Counted from the stretch's first letter, positions 24,927 through 34,778 are shown. The stretch: DNA of 64,000 nt from Haloferax sp. Q22 (GCF_001482285.1 NZ_LOEP01000009.1:1-64000); one strand, 5' to 3'. Numbers and translations: made by a program. Notes: a model not told the origin generated them from the letters alone.

Positions 24927-26300
24927 TTAGTACCGAGTTAGCGCGGCCACGATCTCGCGGACCGGCCTCGAACCGACCGCCGAGAGCGCGTCGAGCGCCG
25001 CATCTGCGGCGTCGTCGCCGAGGCCGAACGCGAGCAGGTCGCGGTTGCGCGCGGCGAGGTCGGACTCCGACAGCGGGTCGCGGTAGTCGCCGCGGGGGTA
25101 CTCGCGCTCGCCGACGTATCGGCTCCCGTCGCGGGCGGTCACTTCGACGCGCGCGCCCCAGTCGTCGGGGAAGGCCCGCTCGAACGCCTCGTCCGCGTGG
25201 AGGTGGACGCGCTCCGAGAGCGCTTGGACGGCCTCGTCGCCGAGCGCGTCGTCGAGGAAGTGGTCGAGTTCGACGCTCCCGTCCGCGACCCAGCGGGCGA
25301 GGACGTACGGCGTCGAGAACTTCGCCGCGGTGAGCGTCTCGGGTCGCGCGTGATTCATATCGACGCCGTTGCGGTAGGTGTACACGTCGATTCGGTCCAC
25401 GTCGTCGGGCGCGAGTCCGTCCGCGCCGGCGTCCCGTAGGGCGTCGAGCGGGGCGTGGGTGTAGCGACACGACGGGTACGGCTTCTGGTAGGCCTCGGTA
25501 ATCCACCAATCGTCGCCGAGGGAGTCGAACAGCGCGGCGAACTCGCCGTCTCCGAGGAGCGTTTCGAACGGATCGTAGACGGCTTCCATCGCGGCGGGCG
25601 ACCCCCGGAGTCCGGCGGCGGCCAGCGTCGCGGCGCTTACGCCGGCCTGCGCGGAGAAGCCGGCGGTGACGTTCCGCGACGGCGCGCCCTCCGCGAAGGG
25701 GTCGTGCATGGAGACGACCGCGAGGTTCAGCGCGGTCCGGACCGTCTCGCGCACCTCGTCGGGCGACTGCCCCGCGCAGACGGCGGCGGTCAGCGCCGGC
25801 CCGAGGGTCGTCCACGTCGAGTGCGGGTCGCGGACGAGCCATGGAATCGCCTCGTTCATCCGGGCCTTCATCGTGAAGATGGCGTACTCGAAGCGCGCGC
25901 AGAGTTCGTACGAGCGGACGCAGGCGTCTACGAACGTCTCGCCGTCCACGTCGTGGGCTTCGGCGACGCCGACCGCGCCTGCGACGATGCTCGCGCCGAC
26001 GTGGCCGCCGCGGTTGTGGCCCTCCTCTATCTCCTGTGTTATCGCCGCCGTCGCGTTCAACAGTGCCGCCTGCGCCGGGTCGGCGCGGCGGTCGGTCCCG
26101 AGGACGGACGCCGGGCCGTCGGCCAGATTCGCGTCGCGGAAGACGCCCACGTGCTGCGGAGCGGCCGCCCCCGCGACGGTCGCCGCGAGCACGTCCGCGA
26201 CGATTCGCTCGCCGTCGGTGCGCACGTCGTCGGGTAGCTCCTCGGTCAGAAAGCGGTACACCTGTCGTTCCCAGTCGCGGACTGGTTCCTGTGAAATCAT
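24927..26300 (-). CDS. MmgE/PrpD family protein (copy 1)
   Basis: A 457-residue protein with the PrpD fold: ADVLAATVAGAAAP near the start, TAAITQEIEEGHNRGGHVGASI, and YPSCRYTHAPLDAL with the conserved Lys/Cys/Arg/His cluster. Known members are 2-methylcitrate dehydratase, cis-aconitate decarboxylase and iminodisuccinate epimerase, all acting at the alpha-carbon of di- or tricarboxylates. It lies 27 bp downstream of a paralogue at 26328. In this setting it probably isomerises, dehydrates or decarboxylates an acid made by the island's enzymes. Confidence 0.85.
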   Translation of the reverse strand: MISQEPVRDWERQVYRFLTEELPDDVRTDGERIVADVLAATVAGAAAPQHVGVFRDANLADGPASVLGTDRRADPAQAALLNATAAITQEIEEGHNRGGHVGASIVAGAVGVAEAHDVDGETFVDACVRSYELCARFEYAIFTMKARMNEAIPWLVRDPHSTWTTLGPALTAAVCAGQSPDEVRETVRTALNLAVVSMHDPFAEGAPSRNVTAGFSAQAGVSAATLAAAGLRGSPAAMEAVYDPFETLLGDGEFAALFDSLGDDWWITEAYQKPYPSCRYTHAPLDALRDAGADGLAPDDVDRIDVYTYRNGVDMNHARPETLTAAKFSTPYVLARWVADGSVELDHFLDDALGDEAVQALSERVHLHADEAFERAFPDDWGARVEVTARDGSRYVGEREYPRGDYRDPLSESDLAARNRDLLAFGLGDDAADAALDALSAVGSRPVREIVAALTRY

Positions 26301-26327
26301 GGTCTGAATACGTGGTCGAAAGGCGGC

Positions 26328-27656
26328 TCAGGCCCGGGTGAGGGCACAGAGCACGCGGGGGGCGGCGGGTTCGGTCGCCGCGGTCCAGAGGTCGTTGACG
26401 CCGCCGTCGCCGATGACGGGCGCGACGAGTCGGTCGAACTTCGCTCTGAGTTCCGATTCGGTGAAGGGGTCGCGCTCGCCGCCGCGGGCGGCGCGCACCT
26501 CGCGGGCGTACTGCTCGCCGTCGGCCGTCTCGACGGTGACGCGCGCGCCGCGCTCGTCGGGGGCACGGGTCGCGAACTCTTCGGTGGCGACCACATCGAC
26601 GCGGCGGGCGAACCCGAGCGCGGTCTTCGTGATCGCCTCGTCCATGAACGCCTCCTTGCCGGTCTCACCGGTCGTCAGGGCCGAAGCGACGGCGAAGGGA
26701 ACCGAGAACTTCGCCTGCAACGCGTTCTCGGGTGCGGGGTCCGACAGCGCGGCCGCGGCGGGGTACGTCTCGACGCTGACCGACTCGATGTCGGCCGCGC
26801 CGACGCCCGTCTCCTCGACGAGGAGCGCCACGGCGTCGAGGGCAGCGTGGGTGTAGCGGCAGGCCGCGTGGACCTTGAAGTAGCCCCGCTCGATTTCCCA
26901 GCGCTCGCCGAGCGCGTCGGCGAGGGCGCTCCGGTCGGGGCCGTCCGCAGCGACGGGCTCGAGGTGTCGGACCACGCCGTCGTCGAGGCCGGTGAAGCCC
27001 GATTCGGCTTGGTCGACTGCGAGGACCCCCGAGAGGTTGCTCATCCCGACGTAGCCGTTCCTGACGGTCGCGCCCTCGGTGGCCGCCTCGAACCGGGTGT
27101 GCTGGGCGTAGTTCGCCGCCATGCGCATCGCGTCGAGCGTCGTCTCGGCGTCGAGGCCACGGAGTCGGGCGACGGCCGCGGCGGTCCCGACGCCGCCCCA
27201 CACGCCGTGGGGGTGGAGGCCGTCGGCGAGCGGGACGACTGCCTCGGCGGTTCGAACCGCCGCCTCGTAGCCGGCGACGAACGCCGTCAGGAACTCGTCA
27301 CCGCTGCGGTAGGCCGACTCGCCGTCCGCGAGGAGCGCGGGGAGGACGTGAATCGCGGGGTGGCCGGCCGCGAAGCGGTGGCCCTCGTCGAGTTCGAGGA
27401 CGCTCCCGGCGGCCGCGTTAACGAACGCGGCGCGGTACGCGGTGGTCCGCTCGCCTGCAGTCCCCATGATGGTCGATTCGCCGCCGTTTTCGTCGGCCCA
27501 CCGGCGCGCCAGTGCGGCGACCGCAGGGTCCGACGCGCCGCCCAGCACCGCGCCGATGGTGTCGGCGACGACGAGGGACGCGCGGTCGGCGACCGACGCG
27601 GGGAGGTCGCCCCGGTCGAGGTCGGACACGAACGACGCGAGCGCTTCGTCGGTCAT
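26328..27656 (-). CDS. MmgE/PrpD family protein (copy 2)
   Basis: A 442-residue paralogue of the preceding entry with VADTIGAVLGGASDP, GSVLELDEGHRFAAGHPAIHVLP and VHAACRYTHAALDAV. The substrate-contact residues differ between the two copies (SCRYTHA versus ACRYTHA; EIEEGHNRGGHVGAS versus ELDEGHRFAAGHPAI), so they probably act on different compounds or stereoisomers, or form a heteromer. It starts one base after livF stops, so it is translationally tied to the importer operon. Confidence 0.85.
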   Translation of the reverse strand: MTDEALASFVSDLDRGDLPASVADRASLVVADTIGAVLGGASDPAVAALARRWADENGGESTIMGTAGERTTAYRAAFVNAAAGSVLELDEGHRFAAGHPAIHVLPALLADGESAYRSGDEFLTAFVAGYEAAVRTAEAVVPLADGLHPHGVWGGVGTAAAVARLRGLDAETTLDAMRMAANYAQHTRFEAATEGATVRNGYVGMSNLSGVLAVDQAESGFTGLDDGVVRHLEPVAADGPDRSALADALGERWEIERGYFKVHAACRYTHAALDAVALLVEETGVGAADIESVSVETYPAAAALSDPAPENALQAKFSVPFAVASALTTGETGKEAFMDEAITKTALGFARRVDVVATEEFATRAPDERGARVTVETADGEQYAREVRAARGGERDPFTESELRAKFDRLVAPVIGDGGVNDLWTAATEPAAPRVLCALTRA

Positions 27657-27657
27657 C

Positions 27658-28362
27658 TCACACCCCGAGGTACGCCTCGACGACGCCCTCGTCTTCGAGG
27701 AGTTGGTCGCCGTCGGCGGTCATGCTGATGCGGCCATTTTCCATGACGTAGCCCCGGTCGGCCAGCTTGAGCGTCTGTTGGACGTTCTGTTCGACCATGA
27801 GGACGGTCATGCCCTGCGCGTGGATGTCTTCGATGATGTCGAACACCTCCTGAACGAGGTGCGGCGCGAGGCCGATGGAGGGCTCGTCGAGGATGAGCAG
27901 GTCGGGTTCGCCCATGAGCGCGCGGGCGAGGGTCAGCATCTGCTGTTCCCCGCCGGACATAGTGCCGGCGCGCTGGTTCTTGCGCTCCGCGAGCCGGGGG
28001 AACAGCTCCAGCATCTCGTCGAGGTTCTCCTTGCGGTCCGCCTTCGCCTCCTGGGTCTGCGCGCCGAGTAGCAGGTTGTCGATGACGGTCATGTTGGTGA
28101 ACAGGTCGCGGTTCTCCGGGACTTGTACGATGCCGCGCTCGACGATTTCGTGGGACGCCTTCGAGTGAATCGGCTCGCCGCGGTAGGTTATCTCGCCGCG
28201 GCTCGGCGAGAGGATGCCGCAGATGGTGCGCATCGTCGTCGTCTTCCCCGCGCCGTTCGAGCCGATGAGCGCGACGATTTCGCCCTCGTCGACGTGCATG
28301 TCGACGCCGTGGAGCACCTCGATGTCGTCGTAGCCGGCGCGGACGCCGCTCAGTTCAAGCAT
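27658..28362 (-). CDS. livF: Branched-chain-type ABC transporter ATPase
   Basis: A 234-residue ABC ATPase with Walker A GSNGAGKTT, signature TMSGGEQQMLTLARAL and Walker B LLILDEPSIGLAP, of the LivF subtype. It overlaps livG by eight bases, showing translational coupling. With LivG, LivM, LivH and LivK it forms a complete HAAT-family importer. HAAT importers carry amino acids but also urea, amides and short organic acids; the catabolic neighbours point to the last group. Confidence 0.92.
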   Translation of the reverse strand: MLELSGVRAGYDDIEVLHGVDMHVDEGEIVALIGSNGAGKTTTMRTICGILSPSRGEITYRGEPIHSKASHEIVERGIVQVPENRDLFTNMTVIDNLLLGAQTQEAKADRKENLDEMLELFPRLAERKNQRAGTMSGGEQQMLTLARALMGEPDLLILDEPSIGLAPHLVQEVFDIIEDIHAQGMTVLMVEQNVQQTLKLADRGYVMENGRISMTADGDQLLEDEGVVEAYLGV

Positions 28363-29134
28363 CGACGTCGAACCCCCCGATGTAGGCCTCGATGACGCGG
28401 TCGTCTTCGACCACCGTCTCCGGCGCGCCGAAGGCGATGCCCTTCCCCTGGTCCAGCACTTTCACGTAGTCCGAGATGTTTATGATGGCTTTCATGTCGT
28501 GTTCGATGATGAGGAGGCTCGTCCCGCGCTCGCGCAGTTGGCGGAACAGGTCGAGCATCTGCTTCGACTCCGACGGGGTGAGCCCCGCCATAATCTCGTC
28601 GAGGAGCAGGATTTCCGGCCGCGTCGAGACGGCGCGGGCGAGTTCGAGGCGCTTCTGTGCGCCGACGGTGAGTTCGCCCGCCTCCTCTTCGGCCTTGTCG
28701 GCGAGCCCGACGAATTCGAGAGTCTCCATGGCGATTTCGCGCGCCTCGCTCCGGCGGCGGGTGTGGATGTGCGCGCCGACCATCGCGTTCTCGACGACGG
28801 TCAGTTCCTCCAGCGGGCGCGTGATTTGGAACGTCCGCGCCAGCCCCGCCCGCGCGATTTTGTGCGCCGGGAGGCCGGAGATGACGTCGCCGTCGAGCTT
28901 GACGGTCCCGCTCGTCGGCGGGAACGCCCCGCTGATGCAGTTGAACAGCGTGGTCTTGCCCGCGCCGTTCGGCCCGATGAGGCCGATAATCTCGCCGCGG
29001 TTGACGGTCATGTCCACGTCGTCGAGCGCCTGCAGGCCGGAGAAGCGCTTGCCGACGCCTTCGACCGACAGAATCTGCTCGCCGTCGCGGTCGATGTCGG
29101 CGTCGGGCGCGTTCGTCTCGTCTGCCGACATCAC
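28355..29134 (-). CDS. livG: Branched-chain-type ABC transporter ATPase
   Basis: A 259-residue ABC ATPase of the LivG subtype: Walker A GPNGAGKTTLFNCISG, signature LTVGAQKRLELARAVS (VGAQ in place of SGGQ, common in LivG) and Walker B ILLLDEIMAGLTP. The N-terminus has an acidic haloarchaeal extension (about 20 residues). Start and stop overlap livM and livF, indicating one operon. Confidence 0.92.
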   Translation of the reverse strand: MMSADETNAPDADIDRDGEQILSVEGVGKRFSGLQALDDVDMTVNRGEIIGLIGPNGAGKTTLFNCISGAFPPTSGTVKLDGDVISGLPAHKIARAGLARTFQITRPLEELTVVENAMVGAHIHTRRRSEAREIAMETLEFVGLADKAEEEAGELTVGAQKRLELARAVSTRPEILLLDEIMAGLTPSESKQMLDLFRQLRERGTSLLIIEHDMKAIINISDYVKVLDQGKGIAFGAPETVVEDDRVIEAYIGGFDVDA

Positions 29135-30207
29135 TCGCTCACCTCCTCGTCACCGCGGACGCGCTTCCAGAGAGCGCGCGCCTGACTCGGCCAACTGACG
29201 ACGCCGCGCGGCGAGTAGATGACGATGGCCACGAGAAACGCGCCGTAGATGATGCGGTCGAGGCCGTTGATGTCGGAGAACGTCGTCCGCGCGATTTCGC
29301 TGACGGGCGTGACGATGAACGAACCGACGATGGGCCCCAGAAGCGTCCCCGGTCCGCCGACGACGGCGGGGAGGAGCAGTTCGACGTTCTTGAACAGCGC
29401 GAACACGGTGTCGGGGCGGATAGTGTTGAAGTACATCGACCAGTAGGCACCGCCGAGGGCGGTGAAGAAGGCGCTGACGGCGACGCCGATGAGCTTGTAC
29501 CGGAAGCTCGGCACGCCGACGCTGGCGGCGGCCCGCTCGTCCTCGCGGATGGCGAAGAAGTACAGCCCGACCCACGAGTTCTTGATGACCCACGAGACGA
29601 GCGTCACGACGAGCAGGAAGCCGACGATGAGGTAGTAGTACGGCAGGTCGTTCTGGAACTGGAAGGCGACGAGGCCGTACTCCGCACCGTAGTCCCGCGG
29701 GAACGCTTTGAAGTAGCCGTTGGCCCCGTTGAGTTCAGACATGTTGGTGACGACGAAGCGGAGCAGTTCCGCGAACGCGAGCGTCGCCAGCGCGAAGTAG
29801 TGACCCTGCAGTTTGAAGCGGAACGAGAGCGCGCCGATGATGAGGCCGTAGCCCCCGGCCAGTACGCCGCCGACGAGCATTCCGATCCACGGGTTCACCG
29901 CGGCGTCGACGACGAGCGCCTGCGTGGCGTACGCGCCGATGCCGAAGAACGCCGCGTGCCCGAAGGAGAACTGCCCGGTGTAGCCGGACATGATGTTCCA
30001 CGCTTGGGCCGTGTAGGCATAGATGACCGTGAGGATGAGAACTTTCAGGCTCAGCAATGCCGCGAGCTCCATCCCGGCGACGTCGATTTCGATAATCGTC
30101 GGGAGCGCCGCGAGCAGGCCGAACAGCGCGACGCCCTTCACCAGCGGGGCGTACCGCTGGTCGTCGAACGTCCGGTAGCGGTCGCGGACGGTCTCGATTG
30201 CGCTCAC
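29131..30207 (-). CDS. livM: Branched-chain-type ABC transporter permease
   Basis: A 358-residue membrane protein with eight to ten hydrophobic segments and the LivM signatures SGYTGQFSFGHAAFFGIGAY and the permease loop AIREDERAAASVGVPSFRYKL. It forms the channel with LivH. It overlaps both neighbours by four bases (ATGA type). Confidence 0.92.
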   Translation of the reverse strand: MSAIETVRDRYRTFDDQRYAPLVKGVALFGLLAALPTIIEIDVAGMELAALLSLKVLILTVIYAYTAQAWNIMSGYTGQFSFGHAAFFGIGAYATQALVVDAAVNPWIGMLVGGVLAGGYGLIIGALSFRFKLQGHYFALATLAFAELLRFVVTNMSELNGANGYFKAFPRDYGAEYGLVAFQFQNDLPYYYLIVGFLLVVTLVSWVIKNSWVGLYFFAIREDERAAASVGVPSFRYKLIGVAVSAFFTALGGAYWSMYFNTIRPDTVFALFKNVELLLPAVVGGPGTLLGPIVGSFIVTPVSEIARTTFSDINGLDRIIYGAFLVAIVIYSPRGVVSWPSQARALWKRVRGDEEVSE

Positions 30208-31169
30208 GCCTCAGCACCTCCGAAGAGGCCCTCGGGCTTGACGAGGAGCGTCCCGATGAAAAGCAGGAAGATGAGCACCTGCGCGGTGGTTCCGGGGAGG
30301 TAGTAGCCGCCGAACACCTGAATCATCCCGACGATGAGACCGCCGACGAACGCGCCGGGGAACGAGCCGAGGCCGCCGAGGATGACGATGACGAAGGCGT
30401 TGATGAGGTACGTCTCGCCCGTGAAGGGGTCGAATCGCTGGAACAGCGCGATGGAGCCGCCGGCCACGCTGGCCAGCGCCGCGCCGATGCCGAATGTGAG
30501 GTAGTTGATGCGGCGGACGTTGATGCCGACGTAGCGCGCGCCGTCGCGGTTGTCGGCCGTGCCGCGAATCTTCCGGCCGAGGTCGGTCCGGTTCAGGAAC
30601 GCCCGCACGGCGAGCATCGTCCCGAGCGCGATGACGAGCGCGTAGAACTGCCCGAGCGGGATGAAGACGCCGCCGACCTGTATCGAACCGAGCGAGAGTT
30701 CGACCTGCTGGGGGTCGGGCGTGAACACGATTTCGATGGCCGACTGGATGATAAAGAGGACGCCCAGCGTCGCGATGAGCTGGTTCTGCTGGGGTGCCTC
30801 GATGATGGGCTCGACCGTGAGAACGTGGACGACCACCCCGAGGACGAACAGCACGGCGGCGGCGATGGGGATGCCGAGGAACGGACTGATGCCCGCCATC
30901 TCGGAGACCAACCACACCGAGTACATCCCGACGACGAGGAAGACGCCGTGGGCGAAGTTGATGACGTCCATCACGCCGAATATCATCGTCAGCCCGAGCG
31001 CCGTCAGCGCGTAGACGCCCCCGAGCAGGAGGCCGAACGCGAGCAACTGCAGGAGGACGGGCTCCAAGTTGGTGATGTCGGTCAGGAACTGTACGAACGG
31101 GTCGATGAATCGGCCGAGGCCACCGCCCTGCAGCGGCAGCGGCGCGACCGATGTGACTAGGTGTCCCAT
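30204..31169 (-). CDS. livH: Branched-chain-type ABC transporter permease
   Basis: A 321-residue membrane permease of the LivH subtype (ALTALGLTMIFGVMDVINFAHG, and the loop AFLNRTDLGRKIRGTADNRDGARYVGIN). The ATG at 31169 is preferred over a TTG ten codons upstream because the upstream residues are basic and out of character. It is preceded by livK with 93 bp between. Confidence 0.9.
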   Translation of the reverse strand: MGHLVTSVAPLPLQGGGLGRFIDPFVQFLTDITNLEPVLLQLLAFGLLLGGVYALTALGLTMIFGVMDVINFAHGVFLVVGMYSVWLVSEMAGISPFLGIPIAAAVLFVLGVVVHVLTVEPIIEAPQQNQLIATLGVLFIIQSAIEIVFTPDPQQVELSLGSIQVGGVFIPLGQFYALVIALGTMLAVRAFLNRTDLGRKIRGTADNRDGARYVGINVRRINYLTFGIGAALASVAGGSIALFQRFDPFTGETYLINAFVIVILGGLGSFPGAFVGGLIVGMIQVFGGYYLPGTTAQVLIFLLFIGTLLVKPEGLFGGAEA

Positions 31170-31262
31170 GCGGTTTCTACGCTCGGGAATTGTTGGCAAC
31201 CCCCATAAAAGGTGGCTATCTTTCGGGACGGTTCGTTGACGTGACGGGCGCGAGGGGTGCGG

Positions 31263-32585
31263 TCAGACCTGCGGAGGTGCCTCCGCGTACTCCTCGGGGT
31301 AGACGACCTTGACCGAGAGGTCCTGGACCTGGTTCACCGGGCCGAGCGCGTTGACGTTCTCGCCCTGGTCGTCGAACTCGATAGCGCCCATCGCGGAGAT
31401 GTGGTCCTCGTAGCTGAGACCCTTGAGCGCCTCGTTGATGTCGTCGGGTTCGACGCTACCGGCCTCCTCGACCCCCTGGATGATGACCTCCGCGGCGGTG
31501 TAGGCCATCCCGACCGACGCCGAAAACTCCTGGTCATAGTTGTCGAGGAACTGCGAGCGGACCTCGGCGGTCTTGTCGACCGTCGGGTTCAGCGCGTAGT
31601 TGTTGTCCAGCACGCCGTTTGCGAACTCGCCGATGTCGCTGACCGCGTCGTCGTCGGTGAACGTCGCGGACGCGGACGCGGTCAGGTACGGCGGTCGGTA
31701 GTCTTGGTCCTGCAGCGCCTGTGCGAGCAGGACGCCGCCGGCGACGTAGGTCGTGGCGATGATGGTGTCGGGGTCGGCGCTCCGGAGTCGCGACACCTGC
31801 GTGTTGGCGTTCGACGCGCCGAACTCGATGGCCGTCTCCTCGACGATTTCGACGTTCTGCTCGGGGAGGAACTCGCGGAGGCTGTCGCGAATCGCCTGCC
31901 CGTAGCTGTTGTTGATGTAGAACAGTCCCGCCGTGTCGATGGTGCCGCCACCGTCGCGGATGACCGTCGGCACGAGGTCCGCGTAGTCGCTCGCCAGCCG
32001 GCGCGCCGGGGGCTGCGGCCGGTAGACGTAGTTGAAGTCGCGGCCCTGCAGGATGTTGTCCGCCGCGGCGATGGAGATGACGAACGGGACGCCCTGCCGT
32101 TCCGCGACCTGCGTCGCCGCCGTCGTCACCGGCGAGGAGTAACAACCGGTGAGGACGTGCGCGCCCTCGCTGAGCAGTTCCTCGCTGACCTGCCCGCCGA
32201 GTTCCTGTGCGCCCTGGTTGTCGCCTTCGATGACTGTCACTTCCGCGCCGTCGAGCGACTCGATGCCACCCTCCTCGTTTTTCCGCATCGCGGCGAGTTT
32301 GATGGCGTTGCTCATCCCGACGCCCGTCGCGGCGAGACTGCCCGAAAGCGGGTGGTTCGAACCGATGATGACCTCGTCGACGGACTGCTCGGGCGTCCCC
32401 GTCGTGGTCCCCGTGTCGCCGCCGGACCCACCCGAGTCACCGCCGGAGTCGCCGCCCGAATCGCCGCCGCCGTTTCCGGCGTCGTCGCTCGCACAGCCGG
32501 CTAATGTCAATGCCGCGACGCTCGCGCCCGTTGCTTTGAGGAAGCGCCGCCTGTTGCTCGTCGAAGACTTGAGAGTCTTACCCAT
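31263..32585 (-). CDS. livK: ABC transporter substrate-binding lipoprotein
   Basis: A 440-residue protein with Tat lipoprotein signal (NRRRFLKATG, lipobox Cys31), a Gly/Asp/Ser linker made of GGDSGGDS repeats, and a type I periplasmic binding fold (VIIGSNHPLSGSLAATG, VIEGDNQGAQELG, TGCYSSPVTTA). It captures the substrate outside and hands it to LivHM. Its ligand is unknown but should be the compound processed by the neighbouring enzymes. ATG 32585 chosen over a TTG three codons before. Confidence 0.9.
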   Translation of the reverse strand: MGKTLKSSTSNRRRFLKATGASVAALTLAGCASDDAGNGGGDSGGDSGGDSGGSGGDTGTTTGTPEQSVDEVIIGSNHPLSGSLAATGVGMSNAIKLAAMRKNEEGGIESLDGAEVTVIEGDNQGAQELGGQVSEELLSEGAHVLTGCYSSPVTTAATQVAERQGVPFVISIAAADNILQGRDFNYVYRPQPPARRLASDYADLVPTVIRDGGGTIDTAGLFYINNSYGQAIRDSLREFLPEQNVEIVEETAIEFGASNANTQVSRLRSADPDTIIATTYVAGGVLLAQALQDQDYRPPYLTASASATFTDDDAVSDIGEFANGVLDNNYALNPTVDKTAEVRSQFLDNYDQEFSASVGMAYTAAEVIIQGVEEAGSVEPDDINEALKGLSYEDHISAMGAIEFDDQGENVNALGPVNQVQDLSVKVVYPEEYAEAPPQV

Positions 32586-32714
32586 GGCAATCAATCACGA
32601 GGTTGGTGCCAATTGTAATAAATGCTATCGTACTCGTGTTGTCACGTTCCGAAGGTATTCCCGCGTCGAACCGGTCGAGCCGGCCAAACCGGCCGAATCG
32701 GTCGAGGTGGCGCG

Positions 32715-34148
32715 TCAGTCGAGCGACTCACGGGCGTGAATGCCCGCGAGGCGGCCGTAGCCGAGCGCGGTCGTCAGTCCGTTGCCGGAGAGGTAGCCGC
32801 CCGCGCCGTGACCGCTGATTCCGCAGGCGGTGCCGCCGCCGGCGTAGAGGTTCTCGACGATGCTCCCGTCGGTCCGGAGGACGCGCCCGTCTTCGTCGAC
32901 GACGAGTCCACCCTGCGTGTGAAAGAGCGCGCCGGTGACTTTGGTCCCGTAGAAGGGCGCTTCCAGTGGGTTCGCGCCGTCGACGCGACCCACCTCGTCC
33001 GGTTCGCCCGCCGCGGCGGCCTCGTTGTAGTCGGCGACCGTCTCCGCGGCGCGCTCGCCGTCAGCACCGAGTCGCTCGGCGAGGTCAGCGACTGAGTCGG
33101 CGCTGTGGTAGGTCCCCTGCTCGATGGCCTCGTCGAAGTCCTCGAACTGCCCGCGGAGCCGCTCGAAGATGCGCTCGTCGAACAGCTGAATCGCCTGCCC
33201 GCCGGGCTGTTTGAGCACCGAGATGGCGAACTCGCTGTAGCCCGCGGACTCGTCGCCGAAGCGCTCGCCGTCCTGATTCACGAGGATGCCTCCGTTCATC
33301 GTGACCGCGTACGTCGAGAGCATCCCCGTCTGGCTCGCCACCGTCGCGTGGCCCTGATAGGCGTCCATGCAGGCGAGTTCGCCGCCGAGTTCCGCGCCGA
33401 AGCGGACGCCGTCGCCGGTGTTTCCGTCCGCGCCGAAGTACAGCGCCCGCTCGATGTCCGCCTCGCAGTAGTCGGTGACCATTTCGCGGTTGCCGGCGAA
33501 GCCGTCGGTCGCGAGGATGACCTTCTCGGCCTCGATGGCCTCGTCGTGGCCGAGGCCGGCGACGACGCCCCGAACCGCGCCGTCGTCGGCGATGAGCTGC
33601 TTCACGGGCGCGTTCGTCAGGAGTTCGATGTTCGGCGTCGCCTCGACGCGGTCGACCAGTTCGGCGACGAGGTTCTCGCCGTTTCGTCCCGCCGGCGCGT
33701 GCATCCGGTACTCGGAGTGCTTGGGGTATTTGAAATCGTCCACGATGTGGAGCGTGATGTCCCAGTCGTCCACGAGCCAGTGGATGAGGTTCGTGCTCTC
33801 CTCGCAGAGGTACCGCACGCGCTCCTCGTCGGCCTCGTAGTCGTTCTTCTCTAAGATGTCGCGGGCCATGTCCGCGGGCGTCTCCTCGATACCCGCCTCG
33901 CGCTGGAGTCGCGTCCCCGCCGCGGGAATCATCCCCGTCGAAAGCGAGGTGTTGCCGCCGCACTCGGGCGCTTTCTCCAGCACCGTCACGCGAACGCCGG
34001 GGTCCTCGCTGGCCGCGAGCGCGGCGACGAGGCCGGTGCCGCCGCCACCTGCGACGAGCACGTCCGTGTCGATGTCCCACTCGATGTCGTCGACCGAGAC
34101 GACTTCGGCGACGCCGTCGCTCGGCGTCCGCCGGGCTAGTTCGTCCAT
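32715..34148 (-). CDS. FAD-dependent dehydrogenase/fumarate-reductase-type flavoprotein
   Basis: A 477-residue flavoprotein. The N-terminal dinucleotide loop is DVLVAGGGGTGLVAALAA with FAD-ribose Glu (TVLEKAPECGGNTSLS), and the C-terminal FAD loop reads GHGAGGYLSGNGLTTALGYGRLAG. It belongs to the fumarate reductase/3-ketosteroid dehydrogenase group, which introduces or reduces a double bond next to a carbonyl or carboxylate. No Tat signal, so cytoplasmic. It is the most upstream leftward gene of the island and divergent from the rightward operon. Confidence 0.85.
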   Translation of the reverse strand: MDELARRTPSDGVAEVVSVDDIEWDIDTDVLVAGGGGTGLVAALAASEDPGVRVTVLEKAPECGGNTSLSTGMIPAAGTRLQREAGIEETPADMARDILEKNDYEADEERVRYLCEESTNLIHWLVDDWDITLHIVDDFKYPKHSEYRMHAPAGRNGENLVAELVDRVEATPNIELLTNAPVKQLIADDGAVRGVVAGLGHDEAIEAEKVILATDGFAGNREMVTDYCEADIERALYFGADGNTGDGVRFGAELGGELACMDAYQGHATVASQTGMLSTYAVTMNGGILVNQDGERFGDESAGYSEFAISVLKQPGGQAIQLFDERIFERLRGQFEDFDEAIEQGTYHSADSVADLAERLGADGERAAETVADYNEAAAAGEPDEVGRVDGANPLEAPFYGTKVTGALFHTQGGLVVDEDGRVLRTDGSIVENLYAGGGTACGISGHGAGGYLSGNGLTTALGYGRLAGIHARESLD

Positions 34149-34376
34149 GCACTCTGCTAGGTAGACTCTATCGTAAAACTACCGCCTCCGGCGGCGGTGG
34201 TGTCGTCACGGCCCCTCCGCGTCGTCTCCGAGTCCGTGGGTTTCAGAGATACGCGCGTGAGTAGAACGGTTCGCTGTTGCATCGCCCGCTGCCGTTCCGC
34301 CTCGAACGTTCAGGAAGAACAGACAGTCAGCGATACCGGAGTGAAAAACTATGTGGGTTGAGAACACGCATAGCGC

Positions 34377-34778
34377 ATGGACTCGCCACGAGACATCGTC
34401 GAGGAGTTCTTCGACCGCATGGAAGACGACCGCAGGGACACCGTCGGCGACCTGTTCGCCGAGGACGCCGTCATCACCCTGCCGGGAGCGACCTTCGAGG
34501 GACCGACCGCGGCCTACGACTTCCTCGCGCACCTCGAACCGCGCTACGAGTGGGCGGCAAAAGAGTTCGACCGCTGGATCGAGGCGGGCGACACCGTCGT
34601 GAGCGTCGGGTCGCTCTACGGCGTCGACAACGGCGGCGCGGACTTTTCTGACGTTCGGTACGTCGATATCTACGTCGTCCGCCGGGGCCTCATCGAGCGC
34701 CTCGACATCTGGAACGACCTCGCGGTCGACGGCGTCGTCCCGGCCGAGGACGCGGTCGCAGTTCCGGCGGAGGAATGA
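34377..34778 (+). CDS. NTF2-like (SnoaL-type) small protein
   Basis: A 133-residue protein with the cone-shaped NTF2 pattern (DIVEEFFDRMEDDRRDTVGDLFAEDAVITLPG ... VRRGLIERLDIWND). The family includes isomerases, dehydratases and non-enzymatic binding proteins. Its stop overlaps the start of the LLM oxidoreductase gene (ATGA), so the two are probably made together. Function here is open; a dehydratase or hydrolase acting on a ring compound is conceivable. Confidence 0.75.
   Translation: MDSPRDIVEEFFDRMEDDRRDTVGDLFAEDAVITLPGATFEGPTAAYDFLAHLEPRYEWAAKEFDRWIEAGDTVVSVGSLYGVDNGGADFSDVRYVDIYVVRRGLIERLDIWNDLAVDGVVPAEDAVAVPAEE

Noticed and set aside
24070-25842. Open frame of 590 codons on the minus strand overlapping the IclR and PrpD genes
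   Set aside because: Arginine/proline-rich shadow of two well-supported genes in another frame.
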